NCBI GenBank assembly: GCA_001931535.1
Contig: CP016211.1
Coordinates: 13,190,377 to 13,254,376 of the forward strand
Direction: 5' to 3'
DNA from: Minicystis rosea
Lineage (GTDB): Bacteria > Myxococcota_A > Polyangia > Polyangiales > Polyangiaceae
DNA length: 64,000 bases
Shown here: in pieces, positions 8,682 through 16,820 of the stretch
How the letters are laid out: each line of letters starts with the position of its first letter
How positions within the stretch are numbered: position 1 is the stretch's first letter
Made by a program: the position numbers and the translations under genes
The notes under the pieces: model-generated
The model's input: the letters and a program-made list of their open reading frames with translations, nothing else
Database searches by the model: none
What the model was told of the DNA's origin: nothing

Positions 8682-9287
8682 TCAGGTGCGGGGCGCGCCC
8701 TGGCGGCGGAGGCGGCGGTTGGTGAGGCCCCAGGCGAGGTCGAGGACTTCGCGTGTCTCGAAGGGTTTGCGCAGCAGCCGGAGCTCGGTGCGCTTCAACG
8801 TGCCGATGACCTCTTGCCACGAGTAGTCGGAGTAGGCGCTGCAAATGGCAATCTCGATCTCGGGATCGACGGACCAGATCTTGGCGGCCGTCTCCACGCC
8901 GTCCCAGCCCGGGGGCATGCGCATGTCGATGAACGCGGCCGCGATGGGGCGGCCGATGCGCAGCATGCGGCTCACCAGCTCGAAGCCTTCGCGGCCTTGC
9001 ACCGCGGTGTGGATCTCGAACGACCCGCGCTCGACCTGAGGCACGTGGGGGCTGCCGAAGAGCGCGCTCTCGAGCGCGTTGAGCTCGTCGCCGCCGCGGG
9101 CGCGCGCCGGCGGGTTCAGGATCTTGCGAAAGTCTTCATGAATGGAAGGGTTGTCGTCGATGACGATGATCCGGCGCACGCCGTCGGCAGCACCGCTCGA
9201 GACACCGGGCGACGGAACGCCCCCCGCTTGCGGCCGCGAGGAAGGCTGCTTGTCGTTTCCACCCGGCTTGCGGTCGCTGTTCGGCAT
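8682..9287 (-). CDS. Response regulator (receiver domain only)
   Basis: A 201-residue protein with a disordered N-terminus (~35 residues) and one receiver domain: acidic pocket 'IIVIDDNPSIHEDF', phosphoacceptor Asp in 'AAFIDMRMPPGWDGVE', conserved Lys in 'LLRKPF'. There is no output domain, so it probably acts by protein contact or in a phosphorelay. An insert between beta-1 and beta-3 ('PPARARGGDELNALESALFG') is longer than in standard CheY-like proteins. ATG at 9287 with AGGAG 8 nt upstream is chosen over the ATG at 9335. The convergent neighbour 7068-8552 encodes the likely cognate kinase. Confidence 0.92.
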   Translation of the reverse strand: MPNSDRKPGGNDKQPSSRPQAGGVPSPGVSSGAADGVRRIIVIDDNPSIHEDFRKILNPPARARGGDELNALESALFGSPHVPQVERGSFEIHTAVQGREGFELVSRMLRIGRPIAAAFIDMRMPPGWDGVETAAKIWSVDPEIEIAICSAYSDYSWQEVIGTLKRTELRLLRKPFETREVLDLAWGLTNRRLRRQGAPRT

Positions 9288-9701
9288 TCCCCTGGCTCCT
9301 CGATGCGTGGAACGACACGGCAGGCAACGCTGCAATGGTCACCGCGACGCCGGGCGAGACGCAAGCATGGACGCCCATCCTCGCGGTTTTCCCGCTCACA
9401 ACACCCGCCCGAATCGCCGCGCATGCGCTCGCATCATCCAGGCTCACGGCAAAGCACACGAATCGACTGCACGCGCTTAAATGGAGAGGGGAGTTACCAC
9501 GAGCGGTCGCGTGCGGCGCGCGAAGCGGCGGGGGCCTGGATTCGCACCCAAAGGGCGCTGGGCCATTGCGCGAAAGCCCAATCCCATGAACGTCTGTCAT
9601 GGTGTCGTGTCGTCAAACATCGTTCCTGCGCTGAATCGGATCTTCGAGGCAAGGAGCGTTTGGAGCGCTCTTCGCACGGCGCTTCCGCGTCGATCGCGCT
9701 C
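9288..9701. other. Intergenic region, no gene recognised
   Basis: 414 bp between the response regulator start and the LysR stop. Open frames here have no ribosome site or recognisable domain and look like chance high-GC frames. It should contain the promoter of the response regulator gene, but I cannot point to a confident site. Confidence 0.5.
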
Positions 9702-10610
9702 TCAGCCCGCAGAGGCCTGTGCGGCTTGGGCGATCTGCTCGCGCAGCCACTGGTGCGCTGGGTCGCGATGCAAACGCTCGTGCCAGACCATGGCGAGGTT
9801 GAAGCCCGGCACGTCCACGGGCGCGGCGACGACGCGGAGGTCCTTGCGACCGGCCACGAGCCGCGATGGCATCATCGCCACCAGATCGGTGCTCACCACC
9901 GCCGACAGCGCGAAGAGGAAGTGAGGCACCGAGAGCACCACGCGCCGAGAGAGACCGCGGCGGGCCAAGACGCGATCCGTCGCGCCGACGAACCCGCCTC
10001 CGTCGGGCGAGACGACGACGTGCTCGAGCGCCTGGAGCTGCTGGAGGGAGGGGCGGCGCTTGAGCTTGGGGTGTCCCGCGCGGCCCACGAGCACGTAACG
10101 CTCGCGCAGGAGGAGCCGGCTCCGGAGCCCGGGCGGCACGTCGTCCAGCGTGTGGAGGCCGAGGTCGATGTCCCCGCTCTCGGCCTGTCTCGAGAGCTGC
10201 GACGGTTGCAGTTGGAGCACGGCGAGCCTCGTGCTCGGCGCTCGAGCGCGCAGGTGACGGAGCATCGGTGTCAGCGCCGCGCTCGCGCCGTAGTCGGCCG
10301 CGGCGATGCGAAAGGTGAGCGTCGCTTCGGCGGGATCGAACGACGCCGGCGCCGACACGGCGCGCTCGAGCCCCTTCAGCGCTTGCCGGAGCGGCTCCCG
10401 CAGCGCGTCGGCGCGGGTGGTCGTGCGCATGTCGCGCGGCCCCGGCAAGAGGAGCGGATCGTCGAAGAACCTCCGCAGCTTCCCGAGCTGCACGCTCACC
10501 GAGGGCTGCGACAGGTGCAAGCGTCTCGCCGCGCGGGTCACGCTCCGCTCGGCCAGCAGCACGTCGAGCGTGATCAGGAGGTTCAAGTCGAGATCACGCA
10601 GATTGCCCAT
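9702..10610 (-). CDS. LysR-family transcriptional regulator
   Basis: A 302-residue regulator. The winged helix-turn-helix is at residues ~5-65: 'LDLNLLITLDVLLAERSVT', then 'AARRLHLSQPSVSVQLGKLR'. It is followed by a type 2 periplasmic-binding-like effector domain (~90-295). ATG at 10610, the third of three in-frame Mets, gives the usual spacing to the helix-turn-helix. It is divergently transcribed from a flavodoxin-fold oxidoreductase gene only 64 bp away, the classical arrangement in which the regulator controls the neighbour and itself. The effector is unknown; quinones or redox-active compounds are a guess from the target. Confidence 0.93.
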   Translation of the reverse strand: MGNLRDLDLNLLITLDVLLAERSVTRAARRLHLSQPSVSVQLGKLRRFFDDPLLLPGPRDMRTTTRADALREPLRQALKGLERAVSAPASFDPAEATLTFRIAAADYGASAALTPMLRHLRARAPSTRLAVLQLQPSQLSRQAESGDIDLGLHTLDDVPPGLRSRLLLRERYVLVGRAGHPKLKRRPSLQQLQALEHVVVSPDGGGFVGATDRVLARRGLSRRVVLSVPHFLFALSAVVSTDLVAMMPSRLVAGRKDLRVVAAPVDVPGFNLAMVWHERLHRDPAHQWLREQIAQAAQASAG

Positions 10611-10674
10611 GACTATACCGGACATTAGACCCATTCATTGGCGCTATGCCACCGGCACGCGTAGCCCTTGCTCC
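10611..10674. promoter_or_regulatory. Divergent LysR / oxidoreductase control region
   Basis: This 64-bp gap is AT-richer than its surroundings ('ATGACTATACCGGACATTAG') and must hold both promoters. LysR regulators bind T-N11-A type sites in such gaps. Several candidate T-N11-A matches occur, but I cannot choose one with confidence. Confidence 0.45.
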
Positions 10675-11457
10675 ATGAACGTCTTCATCGTCTACGCGCA
10701 CCCCGAGCCTCGCTCGCTGAACGGATCCCTCGAGCGCTTCATGGTCGAGCACCTCGAGCGCCAAGGCCATGTCGTGCAGGTGTCGAACCTGTATGCCATG
10801 CGCTGGAAGTCGCACCTCGACACCGACGACTTCCCGGCGCGATCACCCGACGCTCGCCTGCACGCCGACCGCGACTCGCGGCACGCCTACGAAGGAGGGA
10901 CGCAGACCGCCGATGTCGTCGCGGAGCAGCAGAAGCTCCTGTGGGCGGACGTGGTGATCCTCCAGTTCCCGCTCTGGTGGTACGCGATGCCCGCCATTCT
11001 CAAGGGCTGGGTCGACCGCGTATTCGCGTGCGGCTTCGCGTACGGCGTCGGCGAGCACTCCGACAAGCGCTGGGGCGATCGCTTCGGCGAAGGTGTGATG
11101 GTCGGCAAGCGCGCGATGCTGGTGGTGACCGCCGGCGGCTGGTCACCACACTACGGCCCGCGCGGCATCAACGGTCCCATGGAGGATCTGCTCTTCCCGA
11201 TCCACCACGGCATCCTCTTCTACCCGGGCTTCACCGTGCTGCCGCCCTTCGTCGTGTACCGCACCGACAAGATCGACGACGCGCGCTTCACGCAGACCAC
11301 CGAGGCGCTCGGCCGGCGGCTCGACACGCTGGCCACCACGCCGCCCATCGCCTACCGGATGCAGAACGGAGGCGACTACGAGATCCCGGCCATGACGCTG
11401 CGCCCCCATCTCGCGCCCGATCGCGAAGGCTTCGGGGTGCACGTCGACGAGCGCTGA
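10675..11457 (+). CDS. NAD(P)H oxidoreductase, flavodoxin-like fold (NQO/MdaB type)
   Basis: A 260-residue protein of the flavodoxin_2 family (NAD(P)H quinone reductases). It begins 'MNVFIVYAHPEPRSLNGSL', the FMN/FAD phosphate-binding start, and has the family blocks 'ADVVILQFPLWWYAMPAILKGWVDRVF' (split here as QFPLWWYAMPAILKGWVDRV) and 'GINGPMEDLLFPI'. It probably performs two-electron reduction of quinones or similar compounds using NAD(P)H, in the cytoplasm. Slightly longer than MdaB (~193 aa) because of a C-terminal tail. ATG at 10675. Divergent from a LysR gene that probably regulates it. Confidence 0.9.
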   Translation: MNVFIVYAHPEPRSLNGSLERFMVEHLERQGHVVQVSNLYAMRWKSHLDTDDFPARSPDARLHADRDSRHAYEGGTQTADVVAEQQKLLWADVVILQFPLWWYAMPAILKGWVDRVFACGFAYGVGEHSDKRWGDRFGEGVMVGKRAMLVVTAGGWSPHYGPRGINGPMEDLLFPIHHGILFYPGFTVLPPFVVYRTDKIDDARFTQTTEALGRRLDTLATTPPIAYRMQNGGDYEIPAMTLRPHLAPDREGFGVHVDER

Positions 11458-11584
11458 GCTGCCGCTGCTTCGGCTCGCGGGAGGAGAGGCGAGGTCGCGC
11501 GAGCCGCCGCTCGACGACACGCCATCGATGGGCTCGGTGAGGTCTCGGCTGCGAACGAGTCGTCTGGCCGCTCGCGTTGCTTGG

Positions 11585-13255
11585 TCAACGTCCGCGGCTC
11601 TTGATCGACTTGGCTACTTGGGGTGAGTAACGGGGATCGAACCCGCGACAACTGGAACCACAATCCGATCTGAAGCGGCGGAAAATGCGGCGTTTTACGG
11701 GTCTTTTGAGGGGCACATCCTCACGATTGGCCGCGTCTAAACCCTCGGGGGTCCAAGTCTGGGGTCCACCGGCGGCCGGCTCCGACGTGCTTGGCGCTCC
11801 GTGCGCGTGGGGCTCCGGCGCGCTGAGCGCAGAGCTCCCCGAGTGCGGCGTGGAATCGCCGGGGGAGGGTGGTGCAGACCCCTCCGACGAGGGCGGCGCG
11901 GAGCCCTCCTCTCGCCGGTCGTGCGCTCTGTCGGCGTCGAGGGCAGCCAATTCGGGCACAGTCCCCGTCAGCTCGGGGAAGGGCTCGATCCGCAAGTCTT
12001 CTAACGTGCGCGCCGCGCGTGTGTAGCGGTCGATCATCTCGGGCGAGAGGTGCCCGGTGCGGTCGCTGATCTGGCCGTCCGTCCACCCGGCGCGGCGGGC
12101 CCAAGTCGTGAACGTCGAGCGTAGATCGTGGAAGCGGAGCGGTTCCACGTTCGGGCCCTTCTCGAAGAGCACCGCGCGCGTCACCTTGGCTGCCTGGAGG
12201 TCATCGCGAAGCGCTTGGGCCTCGGTGCGGATCGCCTTCTTCGTGGCATCGCGCGGGTGGGTGAAGCCCAAGTCGTCGCGCGTGATGACCCGTTCCGTTC
12301 CCGCGGGGCGACCCTTGGTGGTGTACCAGCCACGCAGAACCCACACGAGCCCCGCGGGGAGCGCGAAGTGTTGCGGATGTCGGTTCTTCGTGACCTTGGC
12401 CACGATGGTGCGGTGGTCGAGGTCGAGGTCGGACCAGCGAACGCTATAGAGCGTGGACTTGCGTAGGCCGGTGTAGATCGCGAGCAGGTAGAACACGCGG
12501 CGCCCGAGCGGAACGGCGGCGCACGCGAGCACCGCGAGCAGCTCCGCCGGGAAGAGATAGGAGAAGAGCTTGGGCGCTGGCTTGGGTGGCTTGTGGTACT
12601 TCTTCACCGGCGAGTCGGCGCGGAGCCGCGCTGGGAACACTGCCAAGGCGAAGCCCTTGCTGAGCAGCGCGTACACCTTCACGCGAGTCCCTGCCAGCCT
12701 GTCCGGGATGCGCGCGATCGTGCTCTCGATGTCCTGCTCCGTCACTTCGCGCACGAGCTTCGAGCCGATCGGCGCCTTGTAGAGGTACTTCTTGGCGCGC
12801 CACGCGTCGACATCCGCGCTCGCTTTCGGTCGTAGCCCGTTCACGGGGCCGTGCTTCGCGTACAGCTCGCCCGAGATCCATGCCTCGAAATGTTCACGTA
12901 CCGTTGGAGCTGCGGGCGTCTCCAGGGCGAGCTTCTCGGCCGTGTACCCGTCGCGCGCCATCCGTTCGAGCCACGCAGCACCCTTCTCGTGCGCGCGGGC
13001 CTCAGACATCTCGGATAGGGCGCCAAGACGCAGTCGCCTTCGCTCGCCGTTGATCCGAACCCGCAGCGTCCAGAATTTGCCCTTGGGCTCGACGTTCCCG
13101 GCCAGCGGCTTGACCTCGGGCTTCTTCTTGCCCGAGAGCGGCGGGCGGCGTGGTGGCTTGCTCTCCGTCGATGCGGGAGCGGGTTCGGGTTGCGTCCCTG
13201 CGGACGCGTCGCCGCCACGGGACTTCGGACGCGATTGCGTGGTAGGGGCTTTCAC
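11585..13255 (-). CDS. Tyrosine recombinase / phage-type integrase
   Basis: A 556-residue integrase. The N-terminal ~55 residues are a Pro/Lys-rich leader. Next come an AP2-like arm ('KGKFWTLRVRINGERRRLRLG'), a core-binding SAM-like domain (~110-215), and the catalytic domain with Arg in 'TGLRKS', the H-x-x-R box 'FHDLRSTF', His in 'TGHLS' and nucleophile Tyr in 'IDRYTR'. A long Pro/Ser-rich tail follows the Tyr. The last ~25 codons overlap a tRNA-His 3' half (11619-11663), so the att site is inside the gene end. GTG start at 13255 with GGAG ~11 nt upstream. It marks the left edge of an integrated element that extends to higher coordinates. Confidence 0.92.
   Translation of the reverse strand: MKAPTTQSRPKSRGGDASAGTQPEPAPASTESKPPRRPPLSGKKKPEVKPLAGNVEPKGKFWTLRVRINGERRRLRLGALSEMSEARAHEKGAAWLERMARDGYTAEKLALETPAAPTVREHFEAWISGELYAKHGPVNGLRPKASADVDAWRAKKYLYKAPIGSKLVREVTEQDIESTIARIPDRLAGTRVKVYALLSKGFALAVFPARLRADSPVKKYHKPPKPAPKLFSYLFPAELLAVLACAAVPLGRRVFYLLAIYTGLRKSTLYSVRWSDLDLDHRTIVAKVTKNRHPQHFALPAGLVWVLRGWYTTKGRPAGTERVITRDDLGFTHPRDATKKAIRTEAQALRDDLQAAKVTRAVLFEKGPNVEPLRFHDLRSTFTTWARRAGWTDGQISDRTGHLSPEMIDRYTRAARTLEDLRIEPFPELTGTVPELAALDADRAHDRREEGSAPPSSEGSAPPSPGDSTPHSGSSALSAPEPHAHGAPSTSEPAAGGPQTWTPEGLDAANREDVPLKRPVKRRIFRRFRSDCGSSCRGFDPRYSPQVAKSIKSRGR
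11619..11663 (-). other. tRNA-His 3' half (attachment site of the element)
   Basis: Read on the minus strand this is the 3' half of a tRNA-His. Anticodon loop TTGTGGT (GTG anticodon, 11661-11659); 3' anticodon stem TCCAG; variable loop TTGTC; T arm GCGGG-TTCGATC-CCCGT (11646-11630); acceptor strand TACTCAC; discriminator C at 11622, the histidine-specific base; then encoded CCA (11621-11619). The 5' anticodon stem no longer pairs fully (TCGGA against TCCAG), so the tRNA identity ends near 11663 and this is not a working gene. It is the expected leftover of tRNA-targeted integration. The intact tRNA-His should lie at the other end of the element. Confidence 0.8.
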
Positions 13256-13627
13256 AGCCTGTACTCCGGGTCGTCGGGGTTGCGGGTCAGGGGCACGAGG
13301 CGGGGTCCAGCCGCCTCGCGCTCCGCTCTTGTACTTCTTACCTCACGGCTCGTGGCTCGTCACCGAGCCTGCTGAATGCTCGTCCGCGATGCCGGGGCTG
13401 CGGATCCGCTTCGGCAGCGGGAGGCGCGGGCGGTGGGACTTGCAGGGGTCGATGGAGCGATCGCACCGCGACCAGGAGCGTCGGTGAAGTCCCCTCACCG
13501 ACATCATCGGTGTGTTCATGACCTCCATCGAAGGGCGGTATGAACTGAAGTCGAAGCCCTGCAAATCCCCAGCGGTCCAACAATCCGCCCTGGCACTTTC
13601 TCCTGTGCGTCTCAAGCTATCAGCGTC
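13256..13627. other. Intergenic region between integrase and element genes
   Basis: 372 bp separating the divergent integrase and the gene at 13628. Possible short frames have no ribosome site or domain. It presumably contains the integrase promoter and control sites for the plus-strand operon; no specific operator is recognised. Confidence 0.4.
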
Positions 13628-14353
13628 ATGACCCCGCCCTTCGACATGCCGCCGCTCTTCGCTCTGTTGTTCGGGGAGGATGGCCGCACGCACGAGGTGG
13701 GTGCCTTGCTGCACGCCCTTGAGCACGCGACCTCGGAGGCGGACGTCGTGGCGCCCCCGGACACGTTCATCGGTTCGAAGGCGGCCTCGGTCGAGAGAGG
13801 CGACGCCGCTTCTCCCGAGATCGAAGCGCTTCTGCACGCGCTCGAGTACGTCACCAGCGAGGAAGAGGCCATCGCCGTCGCGACCGCGTTCGCCGACCAG
13901 GCGGTCCTGGCCAGCTCGAACCCTGTCGAGACCCTCATCCGCGTGCTTGGCGCCGAATGCGCGACCGCGGTAGCCGAGGTCGCCGTGGCCACCGTCGCTG
14001 ATTTTGAGGCGGCGACCGTGGCGACGGGCGGGCCCATCACCGACAGCGTCGCGGACCGCATCGCTCGCAAGATGGTTCGTCGCATCATCCGACGCGCTGA
14101 ACGCACGGTGACGCGTCCGCCGCGTGGGCGCGATGTTGGTCGTGTCCGCATCATCCTCATGTCCCGTGCGCGTCGTGCCCCTCGTCGCCGTGCCGTGCGC
14201 CTCTCCGCGGTGGCCTCTGCTGGCGACGGGCCATCACCACCAGAACGCCCGCCCGCCTTTTGCGGCGGGCTTGAACACGAGCGCGCGCGGCGTCACCGCG
14301 TCGCGATCGATCTCGCTGGCGACGCGCTCCCGGCGTCGGAGGTGCGGCGATGA
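13628..14353 (+). CDS. Hypothetical element-borne protein with internal repeat
   Basis: A 241-residue protein of unknown function, first of three overlapping plus-strand genes after the integrase. Residues ~26-42 (LLHALEHATSEADVVA) and ~67-83 (LLHALEYVTSEEEAIAV) are two copies of one helical motif, showing an internal duplication. The middle is Ala/Val-rich and helical. The last ~100 residues are very Arg/Pro-rich and less protein-like, so the true end may differ. Its stop overlaps the next start by 4 bp (ATGA at 14350), supporting the annotated frame. No homologue recognised. Confidence 0.55.
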   Translation: MTPPFDMPPLFALLFGEDGRTHEVGALLHALEHATSEADVVAPPDTFIGSKAASVERGDAASPEIEALLHALEYVTSEEEAIAVATAFADQAVLASSNPVETLIRVLGAECATAVAEVAVATVADFEAATVATGGPITDSVADRIARKMVRRIIRRAERTVTRPPRGRDVGRVRIILMSRARRAPRRRAVRLSAVASAGDGPSPPERPPAFCGGLEHERARRHRVAIDLAGDALPASEVRR

Positions 14354-14745
14354 GCGCGCGTGCCTCGCGAGGAAGCGCGGGCGATCTCGTCGCCAAGGTC
14401 GGCGCCGCGCTCGCACCTGTACTCGTCGCGCTGGTGCGAGACGCCGTACGCGAAGAACTGCGCGACGCGGGCGACCCCGACCCCTGGGTGCCTCATCCGA
14501 AATGGCCGTGCACGTCGCGTCGCGCCGCGTGTGCGCTCGCGCGCTCTGGCGCCCTGCAAGGCGTGCGGCGTGTCGGGCACGGGCGCGGCGCGCTCTACCT
14601 CGTGCGGCGCTCGGTGCTCGATGCATGGATCGAGGCGCAGCCCGTCGACGTCGCGAACGACGCGGAGGACGACGACTACGAACGTGAGATGGCGCGGCGC
14701 GGGTTGGCGCCCGGCGCGACGGCGGCGCCGAGGAGGCGCCGATGA
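14350..14745 (+). CDS. Small DNA-binding protein, possible excisionase-like
   Basis: A 131-residue basic protein overlapping the previous gene by 4 bp. The central part 'PKWPCTSRRAACALARSGAL' followed by 'VRRVGHGRGALYLVRRSVLDAWIE' resembles the winged helix of excisionase/MerR-like small proteins, which bind DNA and often end with '...V.R.DLDAWLE'. Acidic stretch and Arg-rich tail at the C-terminus. Its position next to an integrase supports a role in excision or element regulation, but this is inferred from context and a weak motif. Confidence 0.55.
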   Translation: MSARASRGSAGDLVAKVGAALAPVLVALVRDAVREELRDAGDPDPWVPHPKWPCTSRRAACALARSGALQGVRRVGHGRGALYLVRRSVLDAWIEAQPVDVANDAEDDDYEREMARRGLAPGATAAPRRRR

Positions 14746-14826
14746 GCACGTACAGACAGTCTTCGGCAGCGCCACGAGCCGATGGGCTCGCTGCGACTGC
14801 CCAACGAGGAAAGGCAGGGTGACACC

Positions 14827-16155
14827 ATGGGCAACTTCAGCGACGACGACACGAACGGCGCACCTCGTAGGCCGTGGACAGGTGGCACCGACGGCCCGCC
14901 CGGATGGAGATGGGACCACCCCGCGTCGCGCCCCGGCACTGGTCGGCGGGTGGTCTGGCGCAACCAGGTGCACGTCATCTCTCCCTCGCTGCGATGCTAT
15001 TGTTGCGGGCTGTACAAGGATCAAGCGACCGCGGGCCAGTGCTACTGCGGCGCGATCAACTGGACCGAGACCGGGCGCCGGCCGGCGTCGCCGCCCGCCG
15101 ACGTGGGCCTGCCCGTTGACCACGACGCTCCTCCTGCGCGTTTCGTGGCCGGAGCCGACATTCCAAGCATGGCTGTCATCGACTACGAAGGCGCGCGACT
15201 TAACGAGCTGCTTGGCGGTATCAAGAAAGGGGCGCTCCTCCTGGTCGCCGGCGCCGCTGGTGCGGGCAAGTCAACCTGCTGCGCAGAGCTTGCCGCGTTT
15301 GCGGCGCGTTACTGGTCACGACCCGAGAGGGGCGATGATCGGCAGCCCGACTGCAAGATCTACTGGCTCGACAGCGATCAGAAGGACGCGAGCCTCGTCC
15401 GTGAGTGCTTCCGGGTCGCCAACGTGGAGGGCGCGTTCGTGCATCGTGTCCGGCTCTTGCCCGAGCGCCGTGAGCCCTACTCCTTCGAGGAAGCGCTCCG
15501 GATGCTGCCTCGGGATGCGCGCGTGCTCGTGTGCGACTCCCTCGAAAAATGGGGCGCCAACGATACCGAGAGGGTCGCGCTGCTGGACAAGCTTCGGGCA
15601 CATCCAGCGTGGCTCAAGCTCGTCATCGCGGGCACGAACAAGCTGGGCGGCGTGTCGGGCGTCGGCGCGCTCGAGCGCGCCGACGATGCGACGATCTACG
15701 CCGAGCGGACCGCCGATGCTCGGCACGCACTGCGCTTCACGAAGCGCCGATGGCAGCCGTGCGAGACGGCGAAGGCCCGTTGCGTGCGCCTGGATGCGAC
15801 CTCTCCTGACGCGGCCTCCTCCTCTGCGGAGTCCCCCGTAGAGACCAGCGACGAGGCGCCGCTCTCCGAGCGCGTTGCGGCTGCTCATGCAAGGCTCGTG
15901 CGGTCGTGGCCCTGGAAGGACGCTGTGCGCGCGAACACCATCGCGCAGGCGCTCCTCGTCCCGGGGCTCGAAGAGCTTGGCACCGCTCTTCGCGAGCTGC
16001 TCGGCAAACCTGATGACTCGCAGCTCAACGCGAACGAAGTTGGAAACGCCCTGAAGATCGTACGTGACGTGATCGTGAATGAGATGAAGCTGACCCGCGA
16101 TCTCGACCGAAAGGGCATCGCCCGCTGGCGCCTGGTCATCTGCGATCCGGCGTGA
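14827..16155 (+). CDS. RadA/DnaB-like ATPase with zinc ribbon
   Basis: A 442-residue RecA-fold ATPase. A Cys-rich ribbon at ~57-74 (CYCC...CYC) precedes 'LNELLGGIKKGALLLVAGAAGAGKST' (split: KKGALLLVAGAAGAGKST), with Walker A at ~142-150, like RadA, where a Cys4 ribbon precedes the RecA core. Walker B-like 'DARVLVCDSLEKW' follows. The C-terminal ~100 residues are helical with a possible winged helix. The ATG at 14827 (AGGGTG 6 nt upstream) is preferred to 14782. As the last gene of the integrase-linked operon it may help replication or recombination of the element. RadA's KNRFG motif is not seen, so it is a relative rather than RadA itself. Confidence 0.7.
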   Translation: MGNFSDDDTNGAPRRPWTGGTDGPPGWRWDHPASRPGTGRRVVWRNQVHVISPSLRCYCCGLYKDQATAGQCYCGAINWTETGRRPASPPADVGLPVDHDAPPARFVAGADIPSMAVIDYEGARLNELLGGIKKGALLLVAGAAGAGKSTCCAELAAFAARYWSRPERGDDRQPDCKIYWLDSDQKDASLVRECFRVANVEGAFVHRVRLLPERREPYSFEEALRMLPRDARVLVCDSLEKWGANDTERVALLDKLRAHPAWLKLVIAGTNKLGGVSGVGALERADDATIYAERTADARHALRFTKRRWQPCETAKARCVRLDATSPDAASSSAESPVETSDEAPLSERVAAAHARLVRSWPWKDAVRANTIAQALLVPGLEELGTALRELLGKPDDSQLNANEVGNALKIVRDVIVNEMKLTRDLDRKGIARWRLVICDPA

Positions 16156-16160
16156 GCCGG
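16147..16160. terminator. Short hairpin at the end of the RadA-like gene
   Basis: CCGGC (16147-16151) pairs with GCCGG (16156-16160) across GTGA, overlapping the stop codon, followed by a moderately T-rich CATTCTTTACTTCC. It may be a weak terminator of the element operon; the stem is only 5 bp. Confidence 0.3.
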
Positions 16161-16280
16161 GCCGGTCATTCTTTACTTCCGTCGTAGCGTGAGCCCGAGG
16201 GGACGCGGCACCGGCGAGGCGATCGGCCCGCCACCGGCCGGCGCGCGAGCATGCATGGCGATCGGGGGCGCGTTGCGGCC

Positions 16281-16610
16281 CCGCGAGCGGCCCGGCGCCG
16301 TCGCGGCACCATGTACAGATCGGGCAGCGGCTCGGCACCACCTGGCGTCGGCCCGGCACCACCGGCCCGGCGATCCCCTGGCACCGCGAGCAGACCCGGC
16401 GCCGTCCCGGCACCATGTGCAGATCGGGCAGCGGCTCGGCACCACCTGGCGTCGGCCCGGCACCACCGGCCCGGCGATCCCCCGGCGCCGTCCCGGCACC
16501 ATGTGCAGATCGGGAAGCGGCCCAGCATCACCGGCCCGGCGCTCCCCCGGCGTCGGCCCGGCACCATCGGCCCGGCGATCCCCCGGCGCCGCGAGCAGGC
16601 CCGGCGACCG
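16281..16610. repeat. GC-rich tandem repeat array (~100-bp unit)
   Basis: This gap between convergent genes is filled with near-identical units containing ATGTRCAGATCGGG (at 16311, 16415, 16501) and GGCACCACCTGGCGTCGGCC (16333 and 16437 regions). The first two units (from 16281 and 16383) are almost identical for ~95 bp. Later units are shorter and degenerate, fading toward ~16690. Open frames across it on both strands encode Gly/Pro/Arg-rich repeats with no ribosome site, so I treat it as non-coding minisatellite DNA. The first residues of a minus-strand frame just upstream (near 16800) look slightly protein-like, so it may have grown inside an old gene. Confidence 0.75.
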
Positions 16611-16820
16611 GCTCCGCGCTGGCTGGGCAAGCGGCCTGGCACCGCCCCGGTGTCGGCCCGGCACCGCCCGGCGCCGGGCCCGGCAAACGGCCCGACAGCG
16701 ACCCAGCGTGGGTTTGGCACTGGTGAGAGAGGGGGACCGCCCGGCGGCCCGGCGTCCGCGCCCATCAGCACCTCGGGGTCGAAGCCCTCGCCGAATGGCA
16801 AGCCAAGAGCCTGTCAACGC

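Noticed and set aside
16166..16817. Minus-strand open frames of ~211-214 codons across the GC-rich repeat
   Set aside because: Gly/Pro/Arg/Cys-rich repeated translation, no ribosome site, frame set by the repeat; treated as minisatellite.
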